Below are positions 41,432 to 50,189 of a stretch of 64,000 nucleotides of DNA, piece by piece. This DNA comes from Streptomyces sp. SCUT-3 (GTDB lineage Bacteria > Actinomycetota > Actinomycetes > Streptomycetales > Streptomycetaceae). Below the pieces are notes generated by a model. It was not told where the DNA came from and did not search any database. It saw only the letters and a program-made list of their open reading frames with translations. The DNA lies in assembly GCF_014083985.1 (NCBI RefSeq), contig NZ_CP046907.1:4502501-4566500 (forward strand), given 5' to 3'. The translations under genes were made by a program, and so were the position numbers. Numbering within the stretch: the stretch's first letter is position 1; every line of letters starts with the position of its first letter.

Positions 41432-42724
41432 TCAGGAGAACAGGGTGCGGCCCCACCAGTCGCCGGCTCCGCCGACGCCCGGGGGTACGGCGAAGACGGC
41501 CGAACCGACGTGCTGGATGTACTCGTTGAGCAGGTCGCTGCGGGCCAGGCTCCGCTGCACGGGGACGAACCCGGAGCGCGGGTCGCGCTGGTAGGCGATG
41601 AAGAACAGGCCCGCGTCCAGCCGGCCCAGCCCGTCGGTGCCGTCGGTGAACGAGTAGCCGCGGCGCAGGATCGTCGCCCCGCCGTTGGTGTCGGGGTGGG
41701 CCAGCCGCACGTGGGAGTCGGCCGGCAGCCGGTTCAGCACCGGCTCGTCGTGCTCGTGCTTCCTGCCGTAGGCCGCGCCCTCGCCCTTGGTGCGGCCGAA
41801 GACGTCCTCCTGCTCCTTCAGCGGGGCGCGGTCCCAGGTCTCGATGTGCATGCGGATGCGCCGGGCGACCAGGTAGGAGCCGCCCGCCATCCACGCGGGG
41901 CCGTCCCCGCGGCTCACCCACACGTGCTTGTCCAGGGCCCCGGTGTCGGTGCCCGCGATGTTGCGGGTGCCGTCCTTGAAGCCCATCAGGTTGCGCGGGG
42001 TCTGCGCCTCGGGGGTGGTGGACGAGGTCTTGCCGAAGCCGAGCTGGGACCAGCGGATCGCGACCCGGCCCATGCCGATCCTGGCCAGGTTGCGGATCGC
42101 GTGCACCGCCACCTGCGGGTCGTCGGCGCAGGCCTGCACGCACAGGTCGCCGCCGCTGCGGGCGGGGTCGAGGTTGTCGCCGGGGAAGTGCGGCAGGTCG
42201 GCCAGCGCCTCGGGGCGGCGGCCGGCGATCCCGAAGCGGTCCTCGCCGTCCTTGTCGAACAGGGTGGGGCCGAAGCCCACCGTGAGGGTCAGCCGGGACG
42301 CGGGCAGGCCCAGGGCCTCCCCGGTGTCGTCCGGCGGGGCCTCGGGGATGCCGCCTACGGCGCCCTCGCCGACCGCGCGGCCCGCGGTCATCGCGGCGGC
42401 GGCCTCCGTCCAGTCCTTCAGGAGCCGGACGAGGTCCTCGCGGTCGTCGGTGGTGACGTCGAACGCGGCGAAGTGCAGCCGGTCCTGGACCGGTGTGGCG
42501 ATCCCGGCCTGGTGCCTGCCGTGGAAGGGGACGACCTGCCGGTCCGGCCCGGACGGGGCGTCGCGGCCCCCCAGGGCGACGGCGGTGCCCCCGGCGGCGG
42601 CCGCGCCCAGGGCGACCCCTGCCCCGGCCCAGCCCAGCACGGCGCGCCGGCCGACCGTCCGCGCGGCGCCCCCGCCCCCGGCGGCCTGCTCCCGCTCCTG
42701 CGCCTGCTCCCGCTCCTGCTCCAT
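41432..42724 (-). CDS. efeB: EfeB, Tat-exported DyP-type haem peroxidase
   Basis: Encodes 430 residues. A short charged run, MEQEREQAQEREQAAGG, precedes a Tat signal, TVGRRAVLGWAGAGVALGAA. The DyP fold is marked by GFKDGTRNI (distal Asp/Arg), the proximal His region SHVRLAHPDTNGG, FIAYQRDPRSGFVPVQRSL and LLNEYIQHVGSAVFAVPPGV. It oxidises ferrous iron or deferrochelates haem outside the cell, delivering iron to EfeO/EfeU. It starts 11 bases after efeO. The start has only GGGG upstream, so coupling with efeO is likely. Confidence 0.96.
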   Translation of the reverse strand: MEQEREQAQEREQAAGGGGAARTVGRRAVLGWAGAGVALGAAAAGGTAVALGGRDAPSGPDRQVVPFHGRHQAGIATPVQDRLHFAAFDVTTDDREDLVRLLKDWTEAAAAMTAGRAVGEGAVGGIPEAPPDDTGEALGLPASRLTLTVGFGPTLFDKDGEDRFGIAGRRPEALADLPHFPGDNLDPARSGGDLCVQACADDPQVAVHAIRNLARIGMGRVAIRWSQLGFGKTSSTTPEAQTPRNLMGFKDGTRNIAGTDTGALDKHVWVSRGDGPAWMAGGSYLVARRIRMHIETWDRAPLKEQEDVFGRTKGEGAAYGRKHEHDEPVLNRLPADSHVRLAHPDTNGGATILRRGYSFTDGTDGLGRLDAGLFFIAYQRDPRSGFVPVQRSLARSDLLNEYIQHVGSAVFAVPPGVGGAGDWWGRTLFS

Positions 42725-42735
42725 GCCGTGCCCCG

Positions 42736-43869
42736 TTACTGCTTCGCCACGGCGGCGGCGAGGCGGGACAGGGGCTCGGCGAGGGAGTTGACCGCGTCGG
42801 ACAGCTCCTTGCGGTCGGCCTTGCCGACGGTGTCGTAGGAGACGAAGCCGTCGCCCTTGCGGTAGTCGTCGAGCTTGTCCTGCAGCGCGGCGAACTGCTC
42901 GTCGAGCTCCTCGGTCAGCTCCGGGTCGTTCTCGGAGGCGACCGGCTCCAGCAGCGCGTACGCCTTCTTCGCCCCCTCGACGTTGGCCCGGAAGTCCCAC
43001 AGGTCGGTGTGGGCGTAGCGGTTCTCCTCGCCGGTGACCTTGCCGGTGGCGACCTCGTCGAGGAGTTCCTTGGCGCCGTTGGCCATGCCGGTGGGGGTGA
43101 GCTCGGCCTTGCCGACCCGCTCGTTCCAGTCCTCGAGGTCGGTCAGCAGCCGCGCGGCGAGCTTCTTCTCGTCGGCGCCGATCTTCCCTTCCTCCCACAG
43201 CGCCTTCTCCAGGCGGTGCCAGCCGGTCCACTCCTGGCCGGGCTCGAGGCCGTCCTCGCGGACGTCGACCTTGGGGTCGATGTCGCCGAAGCTCTCGGCG
43301 ACCGGCTCGATCCGCTCCCAGCCGACGCGGGACTTCGCGTACTCGGCCCTGGCGGCCTCGACGTCGCCGTCCTTCACCGCGTCGGTGAACTTCCACACGG
43401 CGGGGATCGTCAGGTCGGCCTGCTCCTGGACGTAGGCGCGGTAGTCGGCGACCGCGGAGGCCAGGCGGGGGTCGAGCTTCTTCGCGGCGCCCTTGCCGGT
43501 GACGGTGACGGCCTGGCGTATGCCGTCGCCCTTCATGCCGGGCTTGCAGGCGATCTCGTACTCGCCGGCCTTCATCTCGGTGGTGATGGCGGCTTTCGTG
43601 CCGGGGCCGATGTTCTCCCGCTCGGTGACGATGCGGTCGCCCTCGGCGTAGACGTAGACCTCGGTGACCTTGCTGCCCTTGTTGTGCACCGCGAGCTCGA
43701 CGTGCCCGGCCGGGAACTCGGTCCGGGAGAGCCGGCACTCGGAGTCGGTCGCGGTCACCTGCACCGCACCGTCACCGGCCGCGTCGGACTTCTCGGCGCA
43801 GCCGGTGAGGGCGGTGAGGACGACGGCCGCCGACAGGGCGGTGGCCGCGGTGAGTCTGCGGGCGGGCAT
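42736..43869 (-). CDS. efeO: EfeO, cupredoxin/M75-domain iron-binding lipoprotein
   Basis: Encodes 377 residues. The signal peptide ends in LTALTGC (lipobox, Cys25), giving a membrane-anchored lipoprotein. A cupredoxin-like domain (about 35-130) is followed by the M75 imelysin-like domain with the HxxE segment in GWHRLEKALWEEGKIG (about 217-232), YADYRAYVQEQ-type helices and VSYDTVGKADRKELSDAVNSL. It passes iron to the EfeU permease. First gene of the operon, directly behind an iron-box-like operator. Confidence 0.96.
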   Translation of the reverse strand: MPARRLTAATALSAAVVLTALTGCAEKSDAAGDGAVQVTATDSECRLSRTEFPAGHVELAVHNKGSKVTEVYVYAEGDRIVTERENIGPGTKAAITTEMKAGEYEIACKPGMKGDGIRQAVTVTGKGAAKKLDPRLASAVADYRAYVQEQADLTIPAVWKFTDAVKDGDVEAARAEYAKSRVGWERIEPVAESFGDIDPKVDVREDGLEPGQEWTGWHRLEKALWEEGKIGADEKKLAARLLTDLEDWNERVGKAELTPTGMANGAKELLDEVATGKVTGEENRYAHTDLWDFRANVEGAKKAYALLEPVASENDPELTEELDEQFAALQDKLDDYRKGDGFVSYDTVGKADRKELSDAVNSLAEPLSRLAAAVAKQ

Positions 43870-43902
43870 GAAGGCTCCAGCGCTCAGGTGGGAAGAGGCC
43901 GA

Positions 43903-43935
43903 TTAGGCTTACCTAAGTTAACTGAGCCTTACCTG
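43903..43935 (-). promoter_or_regulatory. Iron box (DmdR1/IdeR-like operator) upstream of efeO
   Basis: TTAGGCTTACCTAA (43903-43916) is a near-palindromic match to the TTAGGTTAGGCTAACCTAA consensus bound by DtxR/IdeR/DmdR1 repressors. A second degenerate copy, TTAACTGAGCCTTACCT, follows at 43919-43935. Both lie within 70 bases of the efeO start. Confidence 0.8.
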
Positions 43936-43987
43936 GATCACCTCATGAAAAGGTACAGAATCGGTAATGACTTCCCCAAGCGGACGT

Positions 43988-44836
43988 TCAGGGGAGAGTC
44001 AGCACCTCCGCACCGGAGTCGGTGACCACCAGGGTGTGCTCGAACTGGGCGGTGCGCTTGCGGTCCTTGGTCACGACCGTCCAGCCGTCGTCCCAGATGT
44101 CGTACTCGTGGGTGCCCAGGGTGAGCATCGGCTCGATGGTGAACGTCATGCCCGGCTTGATCACGGTGGTCGCCCGCGGATCGTCGTAGTGCGGGACGAT
44201 CAGGCCGGAGTGGAACGAGGTGTTGATGCCGTGCCCGGTGAAGTCGCGGACCACGCCGTAGTTGAAGCGCTTGGCGTACGACTCGATGACCCGCCCGATG
44301 ACGTTGATCTGCCGGCCCGGCCGCACCGCCTTGATCGCCCGGTTCAGCGACTCGCGGGTGCGCTCCACCAGCAGCCTGGACTCCTCGTCCACCTCGCCCA
44401 CGAGGTAGGTGGCGTTGGTGTCGCCGTGCACGCCGTGGATGTAGGCCGTCACGTCGAGGTTGACGATGTCGCCCTCGTTGAGGACGGTCGAGTCCGGGAT
44501 GCCGTGGCAGATCACCTCGTTGACCGACGCGCACAGCGACTTGGGGAAGCCGCGGTAGCCCAGGTCGGAGGGGTAGGCCTTGTGGTCGCACATGTACTCG
44601 TGGGCGACCCGGTCCAGTTCGTCGGTGGTCACGCCCGGCGCGATGTGCTTGGCGGCCTCCTCCATGGCCCGGGCCGCGATCCGCGAGGCGATCCGCATCC
44701 GCTCGACGACCTCCGCGGGCTGCACCTCGGGGCCGGTGTACGGGGCGGGCGCCTCCTTCCCCACGTACTCGGGCCGCGGGATGTCGGCGGGGACGCTGCG
44801 TGTGGGGGAGAGCTTGCCGGGAACCAGGACAGACAT
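43988..44836 (-). CDS. map: Type I methionine aminopeptidase
   Basis: Encodes 282 residues from ATG 44836. The five metal ligands can be placed: Asp in [11 protein letters not shown], Asp in [11 protein letters not shown], His in [11 protein letters not shown], Glu in [10 protein letters not shown] and Glu in [11 protein letters not shown]. The N-terminal extension [20 protein letters not shown] is typical of actinobacterial Map. It removes initiator Met from nascent proteins. No Shine-Dalgarno is present; a -10 hexamer ends seven bases before the ATG, so the mRNA is probably leaderless. An upstream ATG 60 bases earlier lies before that promoter and is rejected. Confidence 0.96.
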   Translation of the reverse strand: MSVLVPGKLSPTRSVPADIPRPEYVGKEAPAPYTGPEVQPAEVVERMRIASRIAARAMEEAAKHIAPGVTTDELDRVAHEYMCDHKAYPSDLGYRGFPKSLCASVNEVICHGIPDSTVLNEGDIVNLDVTAYIHGVHGDTNATYLVGEVDEESRLLVERTRESLNRAIKAVRPGRQINVIGRVIESYAKRFNYGVVRDFTGHGINTSFHSGLIVPHYDDPRATTVIKPGMTFTIEPMLTLGTHEYDIWDDGWTVVTKDRKRTAQFEHTLVVTDSGAEVLTLP

Positions 44837-44843
44837 GTGGGCG

Positions 44844-44849
44844 AGTGTA
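44844..44849 (-). promoter_or_regulatory. -10 element of a leaderless map transcript
   Basis: TACACT on the minus strand, within CTATACACT, ends seven bases before the map ATG, which would place the transcription start at the A of the start codon. Confidence 0.55.
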
Positions 44850-44907
44850 TAGCCGCCCGGCAGGGCACCATTGCGGCTGTGGAGCAGTGCGGACAAGGAG
44901 GTTGACG

Positions 44908-45147
44908 ATGGGCCTGTTCAGCAGGGGGAGAGCCTCCGGCGGACCGGGGGAGTGGTTCTACTGCCTGGTGCACAAGAAGGTCGAGGAGGGGCCGGAGTGC
45001 CCGGCCAGGGACCGGCTCGGCCCCTACGCGACACCGGCCGAGGCGCAGCACGCGACGGAGATCAGCGAGCAGCGCAACCAGGAGTGGGAGAACGACCCCC
45101 GCTGGCACGACGAGCCGGACGACGGGCCGCGCGGCCCCCGTCCCTGA
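44908..45147 (+). CDS. Small conserved hydrophilic protein
   Basis: Encodes 79 residues from an ATG with AAGGAGG eight bases upstream. Sequence features: [20 protein letters not shown], then [20 protein letters not shown] and an acidic C-terminus rich in Trp, Asp and Pro. [13 protein letters not shown] places two Cys 12 residues apart. I recall similar proteins in streptomycetes next to map, but know no function. It is divergent from map with 71 bases between the start codons. Confidence 0.8.
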   Translation: MGLFSRGRASGGPGEWFYCLVHKKVEEGPECPARDRLGPYATPAEAQHATEISEQRNQEWENDPRWHDEPDDGPRGPRP

Positions 45148-45240
45148 CCGCCCCGGGCCCCGCGGGCGCCGGCCGGGCCGCCCCGGCCCGCGCCCGCGAG
45201 GCCCGGGGCTGCTCCCGCCGCCCGGGACCGCTCCCGCCGG

Positions 45241-46641
45241 TCAGGGCTGCTCCTGCCGCTCCCGGCGCAGCTCCCGCATGCGCACCGCGTGCTCGTCGGT
45301 GCGGGCGTCGTAGGACATCAGCTTCGGCAGTGCGGCGGCCAGCAGGCCGACCGAGGCCGCGCACATCAGGCCGCCGGACCAGAACGAGGCCCGCACTCCG
45401 ACCAGCGAGGCCGCCGTGCCCGCCCGCACCTGGCCGCCCTGCGGGCCGACGGTGAAGCTGAGAAGCTCCAACCCGGCCAACCTGCCGCGCAGTTCGTCGG
45501 GAATCGTCTGGTTCCACAGGGTGGACCGGAACAGTCCGCTGACCATGTCGGCACCGCCGGCCGCAGTCAGGCACAGCAGCACCAGCCACACGTTCGACGT
45601 CCACCCCGCCGCGGCCACGGCCAGCCCCCAGGCGGCAGCCCCGTACGCCACCGCCCGGCCGTGCCGGTGCACCCGCGAGGTCCACCCGCTGGTCATGCCG
45701 ACCAGCATCGACCCCACCGCCCCGGCGCCGTACATCAGCCCCAACGACCACGGCGCGTCCAGCCGGTCGGCCAGGAACGGGAAGAGCGCGTTCGGGAAGG
45801 CGAAGAACATCGCGGCCGCGTCGACCGCGTAGGTGCCCAGCAGCTCCGGACGGCTCCGGGCGTAGCGCACCCCCTCGGCGATCCTCCTCAGCGACGGCTT
45901 CTCCCCGCCCGTCGGCGGGGGCGAGGTCCGCAGCCGCAGCAGCAGCACCAGCGACACCGCGAAGGAGACCACGTCCAGGGCGTAGGCCGTCTCCACCCCG
46001 CCGGTGGCCACCAGCACCCCGGCCAGGGAGGGGCCCACGATCGCGCCGATCTGCCAGCGGAGGGAGTTCAGAGCGGCGGCCGCGGTGAGCCGGTCGTGTG
46101 CGACGACCTGCGGGACCAGCGCGTCCAGGGAAGGCCGCTGCAGGCCGTCCAGGGCGGACAGCAGGGCGACGAACAGGTACAGCGGCCACAGCATCGGCTC
46201 CGGCAGCAGGGCGTTGACCAGCAGCATCACCGACAGCAGCCCCAGGCCCAGCTCGGAGGCCAGCACCAGCCGGCGGCGGTCGACCGAGTCCGCCAGCGCC
46301 CCGCCCCACAGGCCGAAGACGATCGTCGGCACGATCTCCGCCGCGGCGATCAGGCCGACCGCCAGGTAGGAGCCGGTCATCTCCTTGACCTGGAGGGGGA
46401 CGGCGACGTAGGTCAGGAAACCGCCCAGCACCGACACCGCCCCGGCCGACCACAGCAGCCGGTAGTCGCGGGAGGACCGCAGGGGGGACAGGTCGGGGAG
46501 CATCCCGCGCAGCGGCGACCGTCTCCCCGGAGGGGGACCGTCGTCGTCCGGGGCGCCACCGTCCGCCGGGGCTTCGCCCACGGGGGTGCCCTCCACGGGG
46601 GTGCCCTCCGCGGGGCCGTCGCACACAGGGCCGCTGCTCAC
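45241..46641 (-). CDS. MFS transporter (enterobactin exporter EntS-like)
   Basis: Encodes 466 residues if GTG 46641 is the start. The membrane core begins SPLRSSRDYRLLWSAGAVSVLGGFLTYVA and has twelve helices; WGGALADSVDRRRLVLASELGL and FPNALFPFLADRLDAPWSLGL are typical of the EntS/MFS_3 group of small-molecule exporters. The first 46 residues are a Pro/Glu/Gly-rich lead with short repeats (EGTPVEGTPVGEAP). The alternative ATG 46503 would remove that lead but has no ribosome site. Substrate unknown. It is divergent from the F420 reductase gene. Confidence 0.9.
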   Translation of the reverse strand: MSSGPVCDGPAEGTPVEGTPVGEAPADGGAPDDDGPPPGRRSPLRGMLPDLSPLRSSRDYRLLWSAGAVSVLGGFLTYVAVPLQVKEMTGSYLAVGLIAAAEIVPTIVFGLWGGALADSVDRRRLVLASELGLGLLSVMLLVNALLPEPMLWPLYLFVALLSALDGLQRPSLDALVPQVVAHDRLTAAAALNSLRWQIGAIVGPSLAGVLVATGGVETAYALDVVSFAVSLVLLLRLRTSPPPTGGEKPSLRRIAEGVRYARSRPELLGTYAVDAAAMFFAFPNALFPFLADRLDAPWSLGLMYGAGAVGSMLVGMTSGWTSRVHRHGRAVAYGAAAWGLAVAAAGWTSNVWLVLLCLTAAGGADMVSGLFRSTLWNQTIPDELRGRLAGLELLSFTVGPQGGQVRAGTAASLVGVRASFWSGGLMCAASVGLLAAALPKLMSYDARTDEHAVRMRELRRERQEQP

Positions 46642-46710
46642 GGCCGCCCATGCTCCGCCACGGCGCCGACGGCGGGCAAACGGTTTTACGCCGGGGCCCG
46701 GCGCGCCCGG

Positions 46711-46793
46711 CGGTCGCAGCCGGTCGCAGCCGGTCACGGCCGTTCTCACAGACCGGGAGCCGGGCTGCGATCCGCCGCGCCCGCTGGCAGGAT
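46711..46793 (+). promoter_or_regulatory. Leaderless promoter of the F420 reductase gene with 10-bp repeats
   Basis: CTGCGA (46765-46770) and CAGGAT (46788-46793) are 17 bases apart and the -10 ends seven bases before ATG 46801, with no ribosome site, as in leaderless Streptomyces genes. Upstream, CGGTCGCAGC is repeated at 46711, 46721 and, with changes, 46731. Confidence 0.55.
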
Positions 46794-46800
46794 CACCCCC

Positions 46801-47508
46801 ATGACTACTCCTGACGCCGCGACCAACGACGTTCCCCAGCCCGGCCCCCACGACCTGCCCGACGTGTCCGGCCTCGTCGTCGGTGTCCTCGGCGGCACCG
46901 GCCCGCAGGGCCGCGGCCTGGCCTACCGGCTCGCCCGCGCCGGGCAGAAGGTGGTCCTCGGCTCCCGCGACGCCGGGCGGGCGAAGGCCGCCGCCGACGA
47001 ACTGGGCCTGGGGATCGAGGGCGCGGACAACGCCGAGTGCGCCCGCCGCAGCGACGTGGTGATCGTGGCCGTGCCGTGGGACGGGCACCGGGCCACCCTG
47101 GAGGCCCTGCGCGAGGACCTCGCCGGCAAGATCGTCGTCGACTGCGTCAACCCGCTGGGCTTCGACAAGAAGGGCGCCTACGCGCTCGAACCGGAGGAGG
47201 GCAGCGCCGCCGAGCAGGCCGCCGCGATCCTGACCGACTCCCGGGTCACCGCCGCGTTCCACCACCTGTCCGCGGTCCTGCTGCAGGACCCGGAGATCGA
47301 GCGGATCGACACCGACGTGATGGTGCTCGGCGAGAAGCGCGCGGACACCGACGTCGTCCAGGCCCTGGCCGGGCGCATCCCCGGCATGCGCGGGATCTTC
47401 GCCGGACGGCTGCGCAACGCCCACCAGGTCGAGTCCCTGGTGGCCAACCTGATCTCCGTCAACCGCCGCTACAAGGCCCACGCCGGGCTGCGCATCACCG
47501 ACGTCTGA
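46801..47508 (+). CDS. npdG: NADPH-dependent F420 reductase
   Basis: Encodes 235 residues. After a 24-residue lead the Rossmann fold begins LVVGVLGGTGPQGRGLAYRLARAGQKVVLGSRD; the Ser-Arg after the second strand favours NADPH. VVIVAVPWDGHRATLEAL and VVDCVNPLGFDKKGAYAL match F420H2:NADP oxidoreductases. It transfers hydride between F420 and NADP(H), supplying reduced F420 for cofactor-dependent reductases or NADPH for biosynthesis. Leaderless start as described for its promoter. Confidence 0.94.
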   Translation: MTTPDAATNDVPQPGPHDLPDVSGLVVGVLGGTGPQGRGLAYRLARAGQKVVLGSRDAGRAKAAADELGLGIEGADNAECARRSDVVIVAVPWDGHRATLEALREDLAGKIVVDCVNPLGFDKKGAYALEPEEGSAAEQAAAILTDSRVTAAFHHLSAVLLQDPEIERIDTDVMVLGEKRADTDVVQALAGRIPGMRGIFAGRLRNAHQVESLVANLISVNRRYKAHAGLRITDV

Positions 47509-47673
47509 CCCGCGGCGCGCCGGGCCGCGGTACCGGGGCGCGGCGCCGGCCGGGGTACCGGCCGGTGTGCCGGGTCGCGGCGGCCCGGCACGCCGGGAGC
47601 ACCCCGGGCGGGGGCCGCGCCGGGGGAGGAGGACAATGGACGGGCAGTGTCCGCATCGTCCAGGAGCGCCCCC

Positions 47674-47850
47674 ATGCCCCGTACCGCCCTCTTCGCCGTG
47701 GCCCTGTGCGTGCTCGCGGTCGTCGCCGCCGTCGTGTCCTTCGCGAACGGGACGTGGCTGGGCGTCGTGTGGATCCTGATCGCCGGCCTGTCCAGCAACA
47801 TGGCCTGGTACTACATCCGCCGCGCCCGCCTCGAGCGCCGCGCGCAGTAG
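47674..47850 (+). CDS. Small two-helix membrane protein
   Basis: Encodes 58 residues from ATG 47674 with AGGAG nine bases upstream. Two hydrophobic segments, LFAVALCVLAVVAAVVSFA and WLGVVWILIAGLSSNMAWYY, end in a basic tail RRARLERRAQ, so both ends are probably cytosolic. The GTG 27 bases upstream is possible but has no ribosome site. Family not recognised. Confidence 0.75.
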   Translation: MPRTALFAVALCVLAVVAAVVSFANGTWLGVVWILIAGLSSNMAWYYIRRARLERRAQ

Positions 47851-47877
47851 GGGCGGGCCCGCCGCCGGGCCGCGGGG

Positions 47878-48669
47878 TCAGCCCGCGACCTGCGGCTCGC
47901 CGTCCCAGAAACGGAACCAGTCCAGGCCGAAGGCCGGCAGGTACGGCTCCACCCCGAACAGCCCCATCACCGCGTCGACCAGCCCGAAGAACGCCGCGTT
48001 CACCTCGGGGATCCACAGGCAGCCGAAGACGATCAGCAGCCCGAACGGGGCGACGGGCTCGACCTGCCGCCGGACGTTGTACGACAGCCACGGCTCGACG
48101 ATCCCGTAGCCGTCCAGGCCCGGCACCGGCAGCAGGTTCAGGATCGCCGCGGTCACCTGGAGCAGGGCCAGGAAGGCGATCGCCGCCAGGAACGGGAGCG
48201 GCATCCCCGCGCCCAGGTCCGGCAGCAGGAACGGCAGCATCAGCACCACCGCGAACACCACGTTGGTCAGCGGCCCGGCCGCCGAGATCAGACTGTGCTT
48301 CCACCGTCCGGCGACCCGGTCCCGCTCGATGAAGACCGCCCCGCCCGGCAGGCCGATCCCGCCCATGATCACGAACAGCACCGGCAGCACGATGCTCAGC
48401 AGCGCGTGGGTGTACTTGAGGGGGTTGAGCGTGAGGTAGCCCTTCGCCCCGACGGTGATGTCGCCGCCGTGCAGCGCGGTGCGGGCGTGTGCGTACTCGT
48501 GCAGGCACAGCGAGACGATCCAGCCGGAGACCACGAACAGGAACACCGCGAAGCCGGTGCTCGCCGAGAAGCCGGTCCACACCGCCCAGCCGCTGACCCC
48601 CATGACCGCGACCAGGGCGAGGAAGACCGGGCTGACGCCCCGGTCGCTGCGGGTGGCTGTGCTGCTCAT
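47878..48669 (-). CDS. Site-2 protease family intramembrane metallopeptidase (M50)
   Basis: Encodes 263 residues. The zinc motif HEYAH lies in IVSLCLHEYAHARTALHGGD within a membrane helix, and the third ligand region is NLLPVPGLDGYGI near the C-terminus. About six membrane segments are visible. This compact branch of S2P proteases lacks PDZ and CBS domains. It cleaves membrane-spanning substrates such as anti-sigma factors; no anti-sigma gene is adjacent, so the target is unknown. Confidence 0.92.
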   Translation of the reverse strand: MSSTATRSDRGVSPVFLALVAVMGVSGWAVWTGFSASTGFAVFLFVVSGWIVSLCLHEYAHARTALHGGDITVGAKGYLTLNPLKYTHALLSIVLPVLFVIMGGIGLPGGAVFIERDRVAGRWKHSLISAAGPLTNVVFAVVLMLPFLLPDLGAGMPLPFLAAIAFLALLQVTAAILNLLPVPGLDGYGIVEPWLSYNVRRQVEPVAPFGLLIVFGCLWIPEVNAAFFGLVDAVMGLFGVEPYLPAFGLDWFRFWDGEPQVAG

Positions 48670-48925
48670 GGACGCGTCTCCAGGGCCGGGACCGGGGCCG
48701 GGGCCTGCGGCGGGCGGAATCGGGCCCGGACGGCCGTCCGGGACGTCCGATCATGCCCGCCCGCGCACGGCACGGACAAGCGCCCGGCGCCCCCGCCCCC
48801 GCGCCCCCACCGGAACCGCGGCGGCAAACCGCAACACCAAAGGCGCGAAACGGACAGTACTTCCACGCTTTGCCACCCTGTTCCGGACGGAGGCGCGGGG
48901 GGCGGCCCCGCCCGCAAGCGGGCCG

Positions 48926-50098
48926 TCAGCCCGGCAGGGGAGGGGCCAGCAGGCCGGGGTCGAGACCGGCGGGGCCGGTGTGGCCGGTCAGGGCCAGGGA
49001 GAGGTCGAGCTCGGCGAGCAGGCAGCGCAGGACGTGCCGCACCCCGGCCTCGCCGCCCAGGGCCAGGCCGTGGACGTACGGCCGGCCGACGAGCACGGCG
49101 CGGGCGCCCAGGGCGAGGGCCTTGAGGACGTCCGAGCCGGTGCGCACCCCGCTGTCGAACAGCACGGTGATCTCCTCGCCGACGGCCCCGGCCACCGCGG
49201 GCAGGGCGTCCAGGGCCGCGACCGCGCCGTCGACCTGGCGGCCGCCGTGGTTGGAGACGACCACGCCGTCCATGCCGGCGTCGCGGGCGCGGCGGGCGTC
49301 GTCCGGGTGCAGCACGCCCTTGAGGACGATCGGCCCGTCCCACTGCTCGCGCAGGAACGCCAGGTCCTCCCAGGTCTTGGTGGGGTCGGCGAACATGCCG
49401 GCCCAGTGCGCGACGGCGGCGAGCGGGTCCTCCTCGACCGGCTTGGCGAGCCCGGCCAGGAACGCCGGGTCGCTCAGGTAGTTGGCGATCCCGATCCGCC
49501 GGAGGAACGGCAGGTGGGCGCGGTCCAGGTCGCGCGGGCGCCAGCCCAGCAGCCAGGTGTCGAGGGTGACGACCAGGGCGGTGTACCCGGCGGCGCGGGC
49601 CCGCCGGAGGAGGCTGACGGTGACGTCCCGGTCCTTCGGCCAGTACAGCTGGAACCAGCGCGGGCCGTCGCCCGACGCCTCGGCGACCTCCTCCAGGGTG
49701 GTGGAGGACGCGGTGCTCAGCACCGTCGGCAGCCCCAGGCCCGCCGCGGCCCGGGCCGCGGCGGGCTCCGCGTCGGGGTGCACGATCGACAGCACCCCCA
49801 CCGGGGCGAGGAGCAGCGGGGCGGGCAGCCGGGTGCCGAACAGGGTGTACGACAGGTCGCGCACCCCCACGTCGCGCAGCATCCGGGGCACGAGAGCCCT
49901 GCGTTCGAACGCGGCCCGGTTGGCGCGCATCGTGGCCCCGGTGCCGGCACCGCCCGCCACGTACCCGTACGCCTCGGGGGACATCCGTTCGCGGGCGGCG
50001 TCCTCCAGGCCCGCCGGGTCCGTCCCGAACGGGGGAGCCTCTCCCGTCAGCAGGCCGTGGAGGTAGATCTCGTCCTGGAAGGAGGAGAACGGGGGCAT
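48926..50098 (-). CDS. FMN-dependent alpha-hydroxy-acid oxidase (lactate 2-monooxygenase-like)
   Basis: Encodes 390 residues. The TIM-barrel flavoprotein motifs are visible: YVAGGAGTGATMRANRAAFE, PLLLAPVGVLSIVHPDAE, LSTASSTTLEEVAEAS, WFQLYWPKDRDVT, TLDTWLLGWRPRDLD and the catalytic SNHGGRQVDG. The ALxPVG and WLLGWRPRDLD segments resemble lactate 2-monooxygenase and related actinobacterial oxidases rather than glycolate oxidase. It oxidises an L-2-hydroxy acid. It follows the 2-hydroxyacid dehydrogenase gene by 91 bases in the same direction, so the pair may form an operon controlled from the operator at 51344-51360. Confidence 0.92.
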   Translation of the reverse strand: MPPFSSFQDEIYLHGLLTGEAPPFGTDPAGLEDAARERMSPEAYGYVAGGAGTGATMRANRAAFERRALVPRMLRDVGVRDLSYTLFGTRLPAPLLLAPVGVLSIVHPDAEPAAARAAAGLGLPTVLSTASSTTLEEVAEASGDGPRWFQLYWPKDRDVTVSLLRRARAAGYTALVVTLDTWLLGWRPRDLDRAHLPFLRRIGIANYLSDPAFLAGLAKPVEEDPLAAVAHWAGMFADPTKTWEDLAFLREQWDGPIVLKGVLHPDDARRARDAGMDGVVVSNHGGRQVDGAVAALDALPAVAGAVGEEITVLFDSGVRTGSDVLKALALGARAVLVGRPYVHGLALGGEAGVRHVLRCLLAELDLSLALTGHTGPAGLDPGLLAPPLPG

Positions 50099-50189
50099 GG
50101 GCGTCCCTTCTGGCGGAGCGGCGGGTGCGGGCGGCGGACGGCGGGAGGCGGGTGGGGTCGGCGGGCGCCGGCGGGTGCGGCGGGCGGGG

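Noticed and set aside
44837-44896. Longer map start at ATG 44896
   Set aside because: It lies upstream of the predicted -10 element and gives a non-homologous N-terminus.
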